A DNA stretch of 64,000 nt, from positions 132,295-196,294 of the forward strand of contig JALMQS010000666.1 of NCBI GenBank assembly GCA_024734495.1, in the 5' to 3' direction. Positions 1 through 9,898 of this stretch are shown piece by piece (within the stretch, counting starts at the first letter, position 1; every line of letters begins with the position of its first letter). Below the pieces are notes generated by a model, which saw only the letters and a program-made list of their open reading frames with translations, did not search any database and had not been told where the DNA came from. Position numbers and translations under genes: made by a program. The stretch comes from Forficula auricularia. Its lineage: Eukaryota; Arthropoda; Insecta; Dermaptera; Forficulidae.

Positions 1-95
1 GAGGCACACGATCCTTCGAATTGTCGGATTTTTTAAGAGAATGAAATTGATATTCTAATAAATTATTTTTTAGAAAAATATCTTTAATTAATTAA
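1..95. repeat. Left end of a foldback element with half of a hammerhead-like end
   Basis: Bases 10-30 (gatccttcgaattgtcgg) match the 3' half of the CTGAAGA...GTC motif seen whole at 22858-22889. The following 70 bases match 22890-22960. After the insertions at 96-3072, the same element resumes at 3088 and matches 22960-23290 up to about 3412. Base 1 cuts the element, so its true left end is not visible. Confidence 0.6.
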
Positions 96-293
96 CCAAT
101 TATTTTACATGAATCAATGTATACATTGTATTTGAGCTTCGACTCCGGAGATTTACTTCTCCACCATCGACTGTCCTTGATCATCTTTTTAGTCCTTGTT
201 TTTAATAAGAGGAAAAAACTAATTAAATAAAAAACCTCTTTTCCGATAATTATTCCAATTCCATTATTCTTCAATCATCCAATCCCAATCCAA
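96..293 (-). mobile_element. SINE copy 1 (poly-A family, TSD-flanked)
   Basis: A roughly 200-bp repeat flanked by the 15-bp direct repeat TCTTTAATTAATTAA at 81-95 and 294-308. It belongs to a family with at least eight copies in the window (see 26362, 26573, 27119, 28378, 28623, 28880). The shared core on the minus strand has GGTGGAGAAGTAATCTCCG near the middle and an A-rich tail. No clear box A or box B is visible, so calling it a SINE rests on length, A-rich tail and target duplications, not on a pol III promoter. Confidence 0.75.
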
Positions 294-308
294 TCTTTAA
301 TTAATTAA

Positions 309-358
309 CCAATTATTTTACCGCATGAGTTAATGTATACATTGTATTGGAGTTTATA
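309..358 (-). mobile_element. SINE copy 2, 3' part, cut by a LINE
   Basis: Same family as 96-293, placed directly after the second copy of TCTTTAATTAATTAA. It is interrupted at about 358 by the LINE at 359-2920 and resumes at 2921. The third copy of the 15-mer at 3073-3087 closes it. Confidence 0.7.
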
Positions 359-2920
359 GATGTCGATGTTTAAGGAAGAATTGTTAATTAAATACCTTGA
401 TGTTAACAAGGGATTAGAACCTTGCTGGGGATTTCAATGTAAAAATGAATCCGATGGGCTCCGAAGGTTTCTGAATTCTTTCTGACATGGATTATTGCCA
501 TATTTTAATGATGTTATAGACCTAATATAAATGGGGCTCCTGTTGATAGTTGTAGGTCATTTAATTGTAAGTCATACAACATGCTCGATCATTATCCATT
601 CGTTAGCTTGTCAAATATAATGAAAAATCTAAATTAATCAACAAATTGAAGTTATGCTCGACTGATTAGATGAGTGAAATAGGTGGCCGATGATGCGATT
701 GAGATGATAGAAAATTCAAATTCTGACAGATAAAAATCTATGAAAAGGATAAAAGTAAAAATAAACCGAGAAAGGTTGGATTACATCTGGATTGATCAAG
801 TCGTAATACAAAGGAATTGCTGTATAAAACATGGCCGAATAAAAGTAACAACACACTGAGAGATGAATATAAAAAATATTGTAATATATTGAATAGGCTG
901 CGCTAAAAGATTATTGAAATAACTTGGTTAGAGGTTACCAAAATAATTGTAGTAAGCTATGAATATGTTAAACTGGGGAAAAATAATAATTAAATAATGA
1001 CATTGAATACTTAATAATGAGATAAAAAAATTTATAATAATGTAGAAATTGCAAAATTCTTGGTAATATTGGTACACTTTGCAGCTAAAATAAATCAACT
1101 GATGTAAATGTATCCAACAAAGTTAAAATTAATGATAAATCAATTTTCTTAATCCAATAATGTATGATATTGAAAAAATTATATTGGAGTAGTAAGAGCA
1201 GGTGGGGTGGATGGTATAAATAGTAAAGTCTTAAATGTTAGTTAGAGATATAAGGGACCACTGGAACACATATCTGTGCATATCTGAAGAATTTGCCCAC
1301 CAAGCACATCATCTGTATACAAAAATGGGATAAACCTACTAATTGAAATATCTCTTATATCAAACATAGCTAATATTTGAAAAAATTGTTTATAATAAAC
1401 TTAAATTTTAAGTATGTAATGTTCTCTCTGATGCCCAGTTTGGATTCGTGAAGGTAGGGGTTAATGATGCCTGGCTTTTGTGACAAACTTTATATATACT
1501 TATATTGATGTTGATAGTCAACTGCAATTGCTTTTTTCTTAGATCTCGCGAAAGCATTCGATCCTGTGAGACCACGAAATACTATTGACTTCAGCTTCAG
1601 TTCGTATGGGCCTCATAAATTGCTTAACTAATGACCTACTAAAGTTAGTTGACAAATAGAAGTCAAACAGTTAGATCTAGTAATTGCTATAGTAGTGCTC
1701 ATGTAGTAAGAGCTGGAGTGCCTCAGGGATGCTACTCTTGGCCCCACTGTTCGTCGCCCATATTGACGACATCTTTAATATTTTGCCCGAAAATTACTTT
1801 GGTGTGTCATAATGCTGACGACACGGCAGCTCTTGTGTTCAGGAGAAAAACTTGGGAAAGAGGTAGCTGCAGTGATGACAGGCTGGCTGAGCAGGCGATA
1901 CTTGGATGAAAGTGAATCAGACTGTACGCTTAATACTGATAAAACGACTTTCCATGGCTTTTGGCTGTTATCAAGGAATGCGTTCCTGCCTGTGGATATG
2001 AAATTGTATATTGATAAGAAGGAAACAAAAAAGAGTTGACTATTACTGTATGTTGGTGTCTATATGAGATTCTCATATGAGATGGGATTCTATCACTGTA
2101 AAGCAAATTATAAAGAAAACCAGATATATAAATTTTGTTTTTACACAAGCTAAGTGCAATATTGGATTCAAGGGCTATGAGGATAATTTATCAGGCACAT
2201 TGTTTGAGAGTATAGTCTAACTATGGTATGGTAGCCGTGGGGTGTGCGCATGCGAATAATGCAATGAAACCACTTATCACTACATACTAACTAGACTTAT
2301 TAAAAAAATTAAAGTGCAACCTGTCCATACTATTGATGAATCTTTTGTTGTTAACTCTGTTATTTATTATTATGATGAGTGTAAGATTATGTGCATAATC
2401 AACATAGTGGCAGAACTAGACATAGATCAATTGTCCTACCAAAAGATTAATAAGTCAATTGCCCAAAAAAATGCCTATTTACATGTGGCAATTAAATATT
2501 TTAACAAACTACCAAATGGTCTAAAAAAATCCTGTCGAATGTGACAAAAAATATTCAGAAAAAAATTGGTTAAATGGATTAGGATCATTTGTGATTACAC
2601 CCTGATGATACGTGGGTAAATATCTAGCAGAGCCTAATGTTTAACAATGTACTCCATATCTCAACTATAGTAATTCTTTGGCAAATTAAAAAATTAAATA
2701 ATGATTAACTGTTATACAAGATATATAGATATATAGATAGATATAGGGCATATAATATAGATATAAGATATATACTACAGCATAGATATAAGATATATAA
2801 ATATAAGATAGATACCAGATTTTAATCCGGTCTCTATCGTGCAGTTGGCTTGTCAGCTCTATGGGACATGACATATTTGTATGTTGTGTATTTTTCTGGA
2901 TAAAAAATAAAAAAAAAAAA
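359..2920 (+). mobile_element. Decayed non-LTR retrotransposon (LINE) with poly-A tail
   Basis: Reverse transcriptase remnants are readable in shifting frames. IAFFLDLAKAFDPV (about 1529-1570) is the LDLSKAFD-type motif. GVPQG (1711-1725) is followed by ADDTAAL (about 1814-1834), the catalytic ADD box, and then YVGVYM (about 2049-2066), resembling the YLGV motif after the palm. The stretch at 2300-2540 (LPNGLKKS end) resembles the C-terminus of jockey/CR1/R1-type ORF2. Stops and frameshifts break it throughout. A poly-A run at 2908-2921 marks the 3' end. It sits inside SINE copy 2; the flanks attggag and atttgag may be a weak target duplication. Subfamily is uncertain. A purine-rich AGATATA microsatellite (about 2715-2815) lies in the 3' UTR. 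Confidence 0.8.
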
Positions 2921-3072
2921 ATTTGAGCTTCGACTTCGGAGTTTACTTCTCCACTATCGACTGTCCTAGATCATCTTTTTAGTCCTTGTTTTTAATAAGA
3001 GGAAAAAACTAATTAAAAAAACCTCTTTTCCGATAATTATTCCAATTCCATTTATTTTCTTCTCTCCGAATC
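2921..3072 (-). mobile_element. SINE copy 2, 5' part, right of the LINE
   Basis: Continues the copy begun at 309. The core (gcttcgacttcggag, the T-rich middle, ccgataattattcc) aligns with the other family members. It ends at the third TCTTTAATTAATTAA copy (3073-3087). Confidence 0.7.
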
Positions 3073-3087
3073 TCTTTAATTAATTAA

Positions 3088-3412
3088 ATAGACAAATTCT
3101 AATATATAATAAAATTTGAAATGATCTATTAGTGGAATTTAAAATTGAAAAACCAATTAATTATTAAAAGGAAATTGAATAAAAATGTAATTATACATTT
3201 TTATCTCTACAACCACCAGTGAAAAATTATTTTAATTAACAAAAAACCCATAAAAACAACTTAGCCGAAGATGAGACCGTGACAAATCGAAATGTCAACA
3301 CAAAAGCCCCCTAACCCGTGAATTTCATCCAAATCGTTAGAACCGTTTTCGAGAAACCGATTCTATATACAAGGATTGCTCGTTTAATATAATAAAATAA
3401 AATAATAATTAT
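3088..3412 (-). repeat. Right part of the interrupted foldback; shares the 5' module of the GTAC Helitron-like family
   Basis: Contains caaccacc, a block with cttagccgaagatgagaccg, and gagaaaccgattctat, ending in attgctcgtttaatataat. These blocks recur at 22960-23290, 23622-23990, 38600-38925, 40260-40340, 46140-46310 and 57060-57394. Their order corresponds to the 5' 330 bp of the Helitron-like family described at 56706. Confidence 0.6.
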
Positions 3413-3531
3413 TTATGTGTGATTTTAACAAAATTTCTACTCTATACGCAGTATACAATGGTTGTCTATTTACAGGCGCTTAAGAAGAATGAATTTATTC
3501 CATCTAAATAAAATAGATAAGCATCATTATA

Positions 3532-4381
3532 CACTGAAAAAACGATATATTTATAGTTAAGAAATATATTTGATATGAATAGATGGTTAAGATAATTATG
3601 GCGAAATCGATCTCTGTTCAATATGAATAAATGATATACGTATTTTTAGTATTCTCATATTTTTTTAGTAACTCTAGATATATTAATAGTTAAGATGTCG
3701 CTATTTGAATCAAAGCACCAATAAATAAATTATGAAAATATTGTTATTTGAGTAAAATAGTGGAATAGCTAAATTTAATAGTTGGGCATTTAAATCGAAT
3801 AATACATAATTACGACAAGAAGTAATATAAACTTGAATATTTTTTATTTATAATAAATATAGGTATGTATTTCTGACAAGAAGATGAGTATATTCATTTG
3901 ATGTAGAATCTATATCCAATCAAATAAATTATACAAATATTTATTTTAATAATTTATTTGGTTGAATTAATTATATTTTATTTAATTTACGAGGTAATCC
4001 AATTTTAATATAAATTAATATTTCATATAATCTTATAGTGGGTTTTAAAATTAAAAAAACAATTCATAATGTAAACAAAATTTTTGTTAATTTTTTTTAA
4101 AAAATATCTTAATTATTAAGATATCACTATTTGCAATAAATCTAAGTAGTTTTATGATAAAAAAAACATTCGTTTAGATAAATGGGTTTTACTAGAAGTA
4201 AACAAGACATTCTTTTGTTATTAAGAGATATATAATAGAATAAAATAGATCACTCAAGTATATAATATATGATTTCGATATATCTTGATTATTAATCAAA
4301 TATCTTTGGAATAAATAAGAGCTCATTAAAAATACTCAACTCTATCAATATATTTATTATAAAGAAATTGTTTTTTCAGTG
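3532..4381 (+). mobile_element. CACTG/CAGTG terminal-repeat element, copy A
   Basis: Begins CACTGAAAAAACGATATATT and ends TTGTTTTTTCAGTG, so the first 12 bases are inverted at the other end. Other copies lie at 18916-20976, 21273-22025, 36775-37840 and in fragments at 32838, 35178, 38040, 59174 and 61432. Four of the complete ends abut TA, suggesting TA target choice, but this copy's right flank is CG, so the duplication is not proven. The copy is an 850-bp deletion form; longer copies exceed 1 kb. No coding sequence is evident. It ends only 72 bases upstream of the ZP exon at 4453. Confidence 0.75.
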
Positions 4382-4452
4382 CGTAAATCAGGGCCCTATT
4401 TATGCCACATGTATTTCCAAGATGAATGCTTGACCTCTATGCTTTTTTGCAG

Positions 4453-4670
4453 GGTCTGTGACGGTGGGCGATGACGTGCACATCGACTGCACCTCTGACG
4501 AGATGCTCGTCACGATATCCGTGGGTCCCGATTCGGCCCTCTTCAACGGCAAGATCTATCCCAAGGGCCTGAGCAAAAACTCGACTTGCCTGCACGAATA
4601 TCAACACCAGGGCTCACCTCTGAGGTATAGGCTGCCCCTCAGCAGCTGCAACACCATGAGTTCACAAACG
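4453..4670 (+). CDS. ZP-domain transmembrane protein, internal exon encoding most of ZP-N
   Basis: This is the first visible exon of a zona-pellucida-domain membrane protein; earlier exons with the signal peptide must lie left of the window. A pyrimidine-rich acceptor (ttttttgcag) precedes it and a GTACGT donor follows. It enters with two bases of a split codon and leaves in phase 0. The peptide begins SVTVGDDVHIDC, continues with EMLVTISVGP and FNGKIYPKG, and ends SSCNTMSSQT. It holds three of the four cysteines expected of a ZP-N module (HIDC, STCLHEY, SSCNT). ZP proteins of this class polymerise in the apical extracellular matrix of epithelia (family knowledge). GC content and third-position GC are far above the surrounding AT-rich intron, which supports selection on the coding sequence. 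I do not recognise a specific orthologue, so no symbol is given. Confidence 0.93.
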
Positions 4671-4739
4671 GTACGTCCGTCATCATGTCATTAAATATAG
4701 TAATCATTTTTTTGTATATTTTGCAGTAAAAGCCCGTTT

Positions 4740-4845
4740 TTAGTAAGAACGGGTTCTTACTAGTTAAAACGCATTTCACTGAATACCTCTTGTTGCAACT
4801 AAAGTTTACTGATGTCGGTTGAGTTAGGTTCAACGCGTCACAACG
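4740..4845. repeat. Left arm of a foldback element (partner 6560-6655)
   Basis: The segment with acgggttcttactagtta, gcatttcactgaatacc and agtttactgatgt is repeated inverted at 6560-6655. The interior holds two nested insertions (4857-5202 and 5363-6552) and a central hairpin at about 5210-5345. Confidence 0.7.
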
Positions 4846-4856
4846 TTCAGTTTTGC

Positions 4857-5202
4857 CGAGGGGTGAACCGCGACTTGACATGCCGTACACTATTTCCACT
4901 TGTACTTCAAATATTTCCAAGTACTTCCAAAATGTTTCCAAGTACTTCCAAATATTTCCAAGTACTTCAAATATTCCCAAGTAAGCTGAAATATTTACAA
5001 GTATTCCAAATATTTCCAAATACTTCCAAATATTTCCAAGTACTTCCAAATATTTTCAAGTATTCCAAATATTTCAAGTACTTCCAAATATTCTAGTACT
5101 TCTAGTATTTAGTACTTCCAAATATTTTTCAAATACTTCCAAATATTTCCAAGTACTTCAAAGAAGGTGTATACCTACTTCCAATCGCCGGATCACCCCT
5201 CG
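4857..5202. mobile_element. CGAGGGG-type short TIR element carrying a 10/20-bp tandem array
   Basis: Starts CGAGGGGTGAACCGCGA and ends GGATCACCCCTCG, giving inverted termini of about 14 bp. A clean copy of the family with a perfect 8-bp duplication lies at 57846-57991. Here the flanks agttttgc and gttttgac share GTTTTG, so the duplication is only approximate. The interior is filled with the array at 4900-5160, absent from the other copy. Confidence 0.7.
4900..5160. repeat. Tandem array of TACTTCCAAATATTTCCAAG
   Basis: About 13 imperfect copies of a 20-bp unit made of two related decamers (variants of TACTTCCAAA and TATTTCCAAG). Slippage variants of 15-19 bp occur. Open reading on both strands (for example 4639-5049 minus) is an artefact of this repetition. 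Confidence 0.9.
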
Positions 5203-5209
5203 GTTTTGA

Positions 5210-5345
5210 CCTTCCGCCTCATTTCGTGTGTTTATTTTCAAATTTTTAAGCGAAAATGTCAAGAATTAGAATCAAAGTTTTGTTGTAATTTTGACATTTT
5301 CGTTTAAAATTTTTTTGAAAATGGGGACGAAATGAGGCGGAATGT
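5210..5345. repeat. Central hairpin of the 4740-6655 foldback
   Basis: ccgcctcatttcgt near 5215 and acgaaatgaggcgg near 5323 form the outer stem. A second complementary block (gcgaaaatgtcaa / ttgacattttcg) lies inside. It is the fold axis of the outer foldback before later insertions displaced it. Confidence 0.7.
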
Positions 5346-5362
5346 CAAAATGAATTCTGGAT

Positions 5363-6552
5363 CAGTGTTCTCAACCTTTTGTGGCCCATCGCCCCTTTCT
5401 GGATGTTGACTAACACCTATCGCCCCCTTTTCATTTTCAGAGTATGCCTAATTTTAATATGAAGTAAAGTGTAAATAATAAATCAGTTTTATTATTTTAA
5501 ACAATTTTATTACCGTATATAAAAACAACCAAAGCAGTTTTATCCGGTCACTCTTTAATAAAATAGAAAAAAAAATTAAAATGTATTTTTCTTACATATT
5601 TTTTTTAAGAACAAAGAAGTGAAATAATTAACTAAGAACATTGACGGACATTTAAAAAACAAGAGTACATGTTATCATTTTTAAATTGGAATCTGGAAAA
5701 ATTAAATAAGTTTAAAATTAGCCCAGTAAATAGAGGATCCAAAAAGTGGTTCAGCTTACATTAATTGCGGGAAAATATTTTTTTCTAGGATCGTTTGGTA
5801 TGGTGTGGGTATGCCAAATCTAAGTTTGCGACTTCGAAAGTGTGGGGACAACTTTTGGTGGACGAAAAACCACGAAATTTTCGGACTTTTTCCAGTTTCT
5901 TGCATATAACTCGAAAATTAAGATGAAACTTTGTTTCAATTGCAGCAAATTTAATCTAGTTTAAACATGTATAGTGTGGTATTTATCGAAAAAGTGCTCC
6001 TTCATGGTCAAAATGGGAAAAATCGAAAAAAATGATAGTTTTTGGGATATTCAAAAGTGATCCCAGGTCTGTTTTTGGATCCCCATTAAAAATCGACTAC
6101 TGGACCAATTTTGGATATTTTTTTTAATCGACGTGAAATTTTGGCCTCTTTAATTTACTATAGGACGGTTATTTGCAAAATATGAACTGGTTTTGAATTA
6201 TAAGCGGGAAACTTGAAAAAACTCCGAAAATTTCGAAGTTTTTAGGCCACCAAAAGTTGTCCCGCACATTTTCGAGGTCGGAAACTTAGATTTCGCATAC
6301 CCACACCATACCTAAAAAAAATCTTTTTCCGGCAATTAATGTAAGCTGAAACCCCTCTATTTACTGGGCTAAGTTAAAGTTTGAAAACTTTGTTATTGTT
6401 TTATTTTACCCGGAAACTTCTACTATACAGTTACTATTTTAATTTCGCCCCTTAAAATACCCATCGCCCCCCAATCGCCCCTCACTTATTTATCGCCCCT
6501 GGTAACCAAAATCGCCTCCTTGGGGGCGATCGCCCCAGGTTGGGAACCACTG
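5363..6552. mobile_element. hAT-like non-autonomous element, 1190 bp
   Basis: Terminal inverted repeats CAGTGTTCTCAACCTTTT and ...GGTTGGGAACCACTG, typical of hAT elements. The flanks TTCTGGAT (5355-5362) and TTCTAGAC (6553-6560) match at 6 of 8 positions and fit an aged 8-bp target duplication. GC-rich blocks with repeated ATCGCCCC sit just inside both ends. A second foldback (5719-6371) is nested within it. No transposase reading frame is visible. Confidence 0.8.
5719..6371. repeat. Foldback element nested in the hAT element
   Basis: Left end tagcccagtaaatagagg is inverted at the right end (cctctatttactgggcta). Arms of about 150 bp also share ttacattaattgc, gtgtgggtatgcc and acaacttttggtgg. 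The core carries catggtcaaaatggg, the same phrase found in the cores at 16738-16752 and 15950-15975 (variant) and, diverged, near 30400, so these foldbacks form one superfamily. Confidence 0.75.
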
Positions 6553-6559
6553 TTCTAGA

Positions 6560-6655
6560 CCTTTGAACCAAACTCAATCAACATCAGTAAACTCTAGTTG
6601 CCACAAAGGGTATTCAGTGAAACGCGTTTTAACTAGTAATAACCCATTCTGATGA
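6560..6655. repeat. Right arm of the 4740-6655 foldback
   Basis: Inverted partner of 4740-4845 (atcagtaaact, gggtattcagtgaaa, gcgttttaactagtaa). Confidence 0.7.
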
Positions 6656-7505
6656 AATTAATATTTTGATAGTATACTGTATTAATAAACAAAACTTGAT
6701 AGGGTCGACATCCAATTCCCCATGCATAGCTATTTTTGATAAAAAATAAAATAAAATAAAAAAAAATTAATTAATTAATTCACAATAAAATTATCTACAT
6801 TTTCATATATAATAATAAAGGAAACTCTAGAACTACAAAATACAAATTCGAAGTTACTTGTTGATACCCTGTCTACCTGAACTTATGCAGGGGAAAAAAA
6901 GATGGCGACACAACTTTGGCATTTTATATACATATTTTACTCTCGATTGGTAATATATTTATCCGGAAACTCAGTAACTACATTTATAATAAAATTAACA
7001 ACTTTAATTATTTTTATTAAGTTGTTGTAGGGAAATAAGGACAATAGCTTATTCAAATAATTTTTATTTTTTTGCCAACGTTTCAGTCAACTTTGTTGAC
7101 TTCCTCATAGCTCAAACAAATTAACTTCTTTGCATATTTTCTATTTTATTAATATTCATTCTTAGAAAGATATTTTAAGATTTAAATAGGAAAATATTTT
7201 CAATGCCTAATGTGTTTGCTAAGAATGAATATTAATAAAATAGAAAAATATGCAAAGAAGTTAATTTGTTTGAGCCATGAGAAAGTCAACAAAGTTGACG
7301 AAAACGTTGGCAAAAAATAAAAATTATTTGCATAAGCTATTGTCCTTATATCTCTACAAAAACTTATTAATTTAATCGATGGACATAAATAATCAAAATA
7401 ATTTAATTTTTTTTATTAAAAATAACTATGCAGAGGAATTGGATGTCGACCCTATCAAGTTTTGTTTATTAATATATTATATTATCAAAATATTAATTTC
7501 ATTAG
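6656..7505. repeat. Foldback element with hammerhead-like hairpins inside
   Basis: Outer arms (about 80-100 bp): caaaacttgatagggtcgac near 6690 and gtcgaccctatcaagttttg near 7446. Inside, 7020-7200 is repeated inverted at 7205-7350. Each inner arm includes a stem with the order atgag.a-AGTCAAC-aaa-GTTGAC-gaaa-CGTTGG (minus strand about 7078-7114; plus strand about 7273-7306), a degenerate hammerhead-like layout. Confidence 0.65.
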
Positions 7506-7625
7506 GAAGCTCGATAAGTGAAGATCGACCTAAGTCGGGATCTTAGACTATAGGTCGTATGCAGAATTATTGAAATCATATAGAATAAAAAATATATAAA
7601 TTTTATAAATTTTTTTAGTCATATA

Positions 7626-7860
7626 TAATAAACCAACTGCGAAGCCCGCCTTCAGAATTCATATCAATAAAGACAGAAAACAGTAGAAGTATTAGCCAAT
7701 CAGAGAAATACGAAATTAGGCTTGGAGTGGTAGCCAATCAAGACTTTCGGGCCGTTTAAAATTTTTTTTCTATCCTCATTTAAATGTGTACATAATGAGT
7801 AAAGAAAGTATCAACCTAGGAGATAAGAAGAGGTCCGCCGAAGACGGGCGTCGCAGCTAG
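7626..7860 (+). mobile_element. Helitron 3'-end fragment
   Basis: Ends with a GC-rich stem (gtccgccgaagacgggcg), a short spacer and GCTAG, followed by T. It matches the 3' end of the complete Helitron at 33518-35177. The left side (actgcgaagcccgcc) looks like a second, inverted 3' end, so the piece may be a rearranged dimer. Confidence 0.55.
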
Positions 7861-8180
7861 TAATATATAAAAAATGCTTAGAGGACAAGAGTTGCGGTGA
7901 TATTTCAGTCGTGTGTTAATTAAAACACGTGTCTTTGAAATAATTAAAATTCCCCATCCATGAAAGTAAAGGGAATCGAACCCGGAAATCTTTTTCTAAG
8001 CTAGACTTTTTTACTTAAAACTAACCGTTTGAAATTTTTCTTATTAATTATATTTTTTAAATTAATTTTGTAAGTTTAACTTAAATAATATTTCTTCTTC
8101 TTTATGAGTGAATATATAACTTTAACAGCTCATAGTTTAATCCATTAAAAAAACTTGAACAGTAAAAAGAAAGGGTAAAT

Positions 8181-8306
8181 AGTTTTTAAGGAATTTGGTG
8201 TTGGTACTTGGTGAAACATTTTTCAAAATTATTGGATAAAAATACTTGGTAGGTTTCACATTAAGATATAAAAAAATAAAACGAATTTATTTTTAGAGAA
8301 TCTTTA
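8181..8306. repeat. Left terminal repeat of the Penelope-like element
   Basis: attattggataaaaatactt through taaaacgaatttatttttag is inverted at 9817-9898. A collapsed version in which both terminal repeats abut with no interior occurs at 37540-37688. Such inverted terminal arrangements are known for Penelope-like elements. Confidence 0.75.
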
Positions 8307-8321
8307 ATCTCTATATATATA

Positions 8322-8346
8322 TTTCGTGTGACTAACCCATCTTCAG
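8322..8346 (-). ncRNA. Hammerhead-like motif candidate in the PLE 3' region
   Basis: On the minus strand, CTGAAGA is followed by a short imperfect stem and CGAAA, the order of a hammerhead core. Helix II pairs poorly and no clean cleavage triplet follows, so this is weaker than the candidates at 12962 and 14160. Position downstream of the PLE reading frame fits reports of hammerhead motifs in Penelope-like elements. Confidence 0.35.
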
Positions 8347-8764
8347 GAGATACAGAAAGTAACTGACCTGAATAAGTCGAAATTGAATACAAGTCAATGG
8401 TAAAATTTATTTTTTAAGATAACAAAAGAGTAAATATTTAAAATTAGTGGAGGGAGAAAAGGTAGGAAGTCTACTTTGGATTAATTTTGAATGGCCTTTT
8501 GAGAAAAGAGGATTTCGAATTTGAATACAACTCAATGGTAAAATTTATTTTTAAGATAACAAAAGGGTAAATATTTAAAATTAGTGGAGGGAGAAGTCTA
8601 TTTTGTTTAATTTTGAATGGTCTTCTGAGAAATGAGAATTTACACACAAAACAAATTTGCAAATATTTAAAGAATGTAATCAATGATTGTACTTTTTTTA
8701 ACTTCTAATTGATTATTTAGTATATTCGTTTTATTTGAGAGAGCTAATTTTATTTCGGTTGACT

Positions 8765-9817
8765 CTAAAAATCTAAACGTAAGCCCTTTCTTTCGAAATG
8801 TAACGGAACTAGGTGGCTAATAGAAGAGGTGTGTTTATTCAAATGTAGATGATTGGCGAAGGTAGAAGTTGATTCCATATTAATATCATCTGATCTGCTG
8901 AGACTATTAAAGGCTCTTTCATGTTCCGAGTAGCGAGTTCTAAAAGAGCGTCCAGTTTGTCCTATGTAGATTGCGTCGCAATTATCACAAGTCAATTTAT
9001 ATACCCCTGATTTATCTAATTTATCAATTTTGTCTAATTTATTATTAATTAGCTGTGAACCTAAAGTGTTTTTATTATATAAAGCAGGAGTTATACCAGA
9101 CGTTCTAAGAGTTGAAGCTATAGGGTTTGTAACATGGTTCGAAATGAAGGGGAGTCTTTTAAATATTTTAACAGTTCCGGAATTTAGTGAGTGTGTGTGA
9201 GAGATACTTATTTTTTGATTAATTTTTTTGTAAATTTTATTAATTATCAGTTTGTTGTAGCCATTATTCACAGCTATATTATAAATTATATTTAGTTCAT
9301 TGTTAAAATCTGAAGTGTCCATTGGTATCGAAATAAGTCTGTAGATCATCGAATAAAAAGCGGCAAATTTAGTGTTAGTAGGGTGGTTAGACGAAAATGG
9401 AATCACTGTGTCTGTGAAAGTATCTTTTCTAAAAATTTTGTAATTAAGTTTGTTTTTCGAAATAGTTATTTGGAGGTCCAAGAAAGAAAGGGTTTTATTT
9501 CCAATTTCGGAAGTGAATTCTATATTAGAGTGAAGAGAGTTTAAGTAATTTTGGAAAGAGCTCAATTGTCTAAGAGTACCTGACCATATGACAAAAATAT
9601 CATCAACGTATCTACGCCAAAATACAATTTGTTTAGCAAAGGAATTATTCGGACCGAGAATTGTTTTTTCTAAATTAGCCATGTAAATTTCAGCAAGGAG
9701 AGGACTGAGCGGACTGCCCATTGCTAAACCATCGGTTTGCCTATAGAATTTATTATTAAAAATATAATAGTTCTACGGTTCATGCATAGGTCTAATAATT
9801 TAAGGATTTGACTATTA
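8765..9817 (-). CDS. Penelope-like retroelement: reverse transcriptase C-part plus GIY-YIG endonuclease (5'-truncated, frameshifted)
   Basis: An intact 318-codon frame runs 9721 to 8765. Upstream the same frame stays open to about 9767 and adds IFNNKFYRQTDGLA, so the true motif is DGLAMGSPLSPLLAE and the ATG at 9721 is internal. One frameshift near 9770 connects it to LHNSQILKLLDLCMN in another frame. Domains in order: RT motif with GSPLSP (residues 1-15 from that ATG); catalytic RRYVDDIFVIW (about 36-46); LSFLDLQI (about 78-85); a linker; then GIY-YIG endonuclease with GVYKLTCDNC and YIGQTGRSFRTRYSEH (about 240-270) and a C-terminal HLHLNKH region. RT followed by GIY-YIG is diagnostic of Penelope-like elements. 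More than half of the RT is missing upstream, where the right terminal repeat directly abuts. Non-functional as it stands, but young enough for a long open frame. Confidence 0.93.
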
Positions 9818-9898
9818 TGAAGATTCTCTAAAAATAAATTCGTTTTATTTTTTTATATCTTAATGTGAAACCTACCAAGTATTTTTATCCAATAATTT
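9817..9898. repeat. Right terminal repeat of the Penelope-like element
   Basis: Inverted copy of 8225-8306 (aagattctctaaaaataaat ... tttttatccaataat). Its junction with the RT coding sequence is abrupt, so the element lost its 5' half before or during insertion. Confidence 0.75.

Noticed and set aside
3532..4381. CACTA/EnSpm classification of the CACTG elements
   Set aside because: Termini CACTG would fit, but no 3-bp target duplication is visible and several ends abut TA; left unclassified.
4639..5049. 136-codon minus-strand frame with LGIF/KYLEIF repeats
   Set aside because: Artefact of the 20-bp tandem array; overlaps the ZP exon on the other strand.
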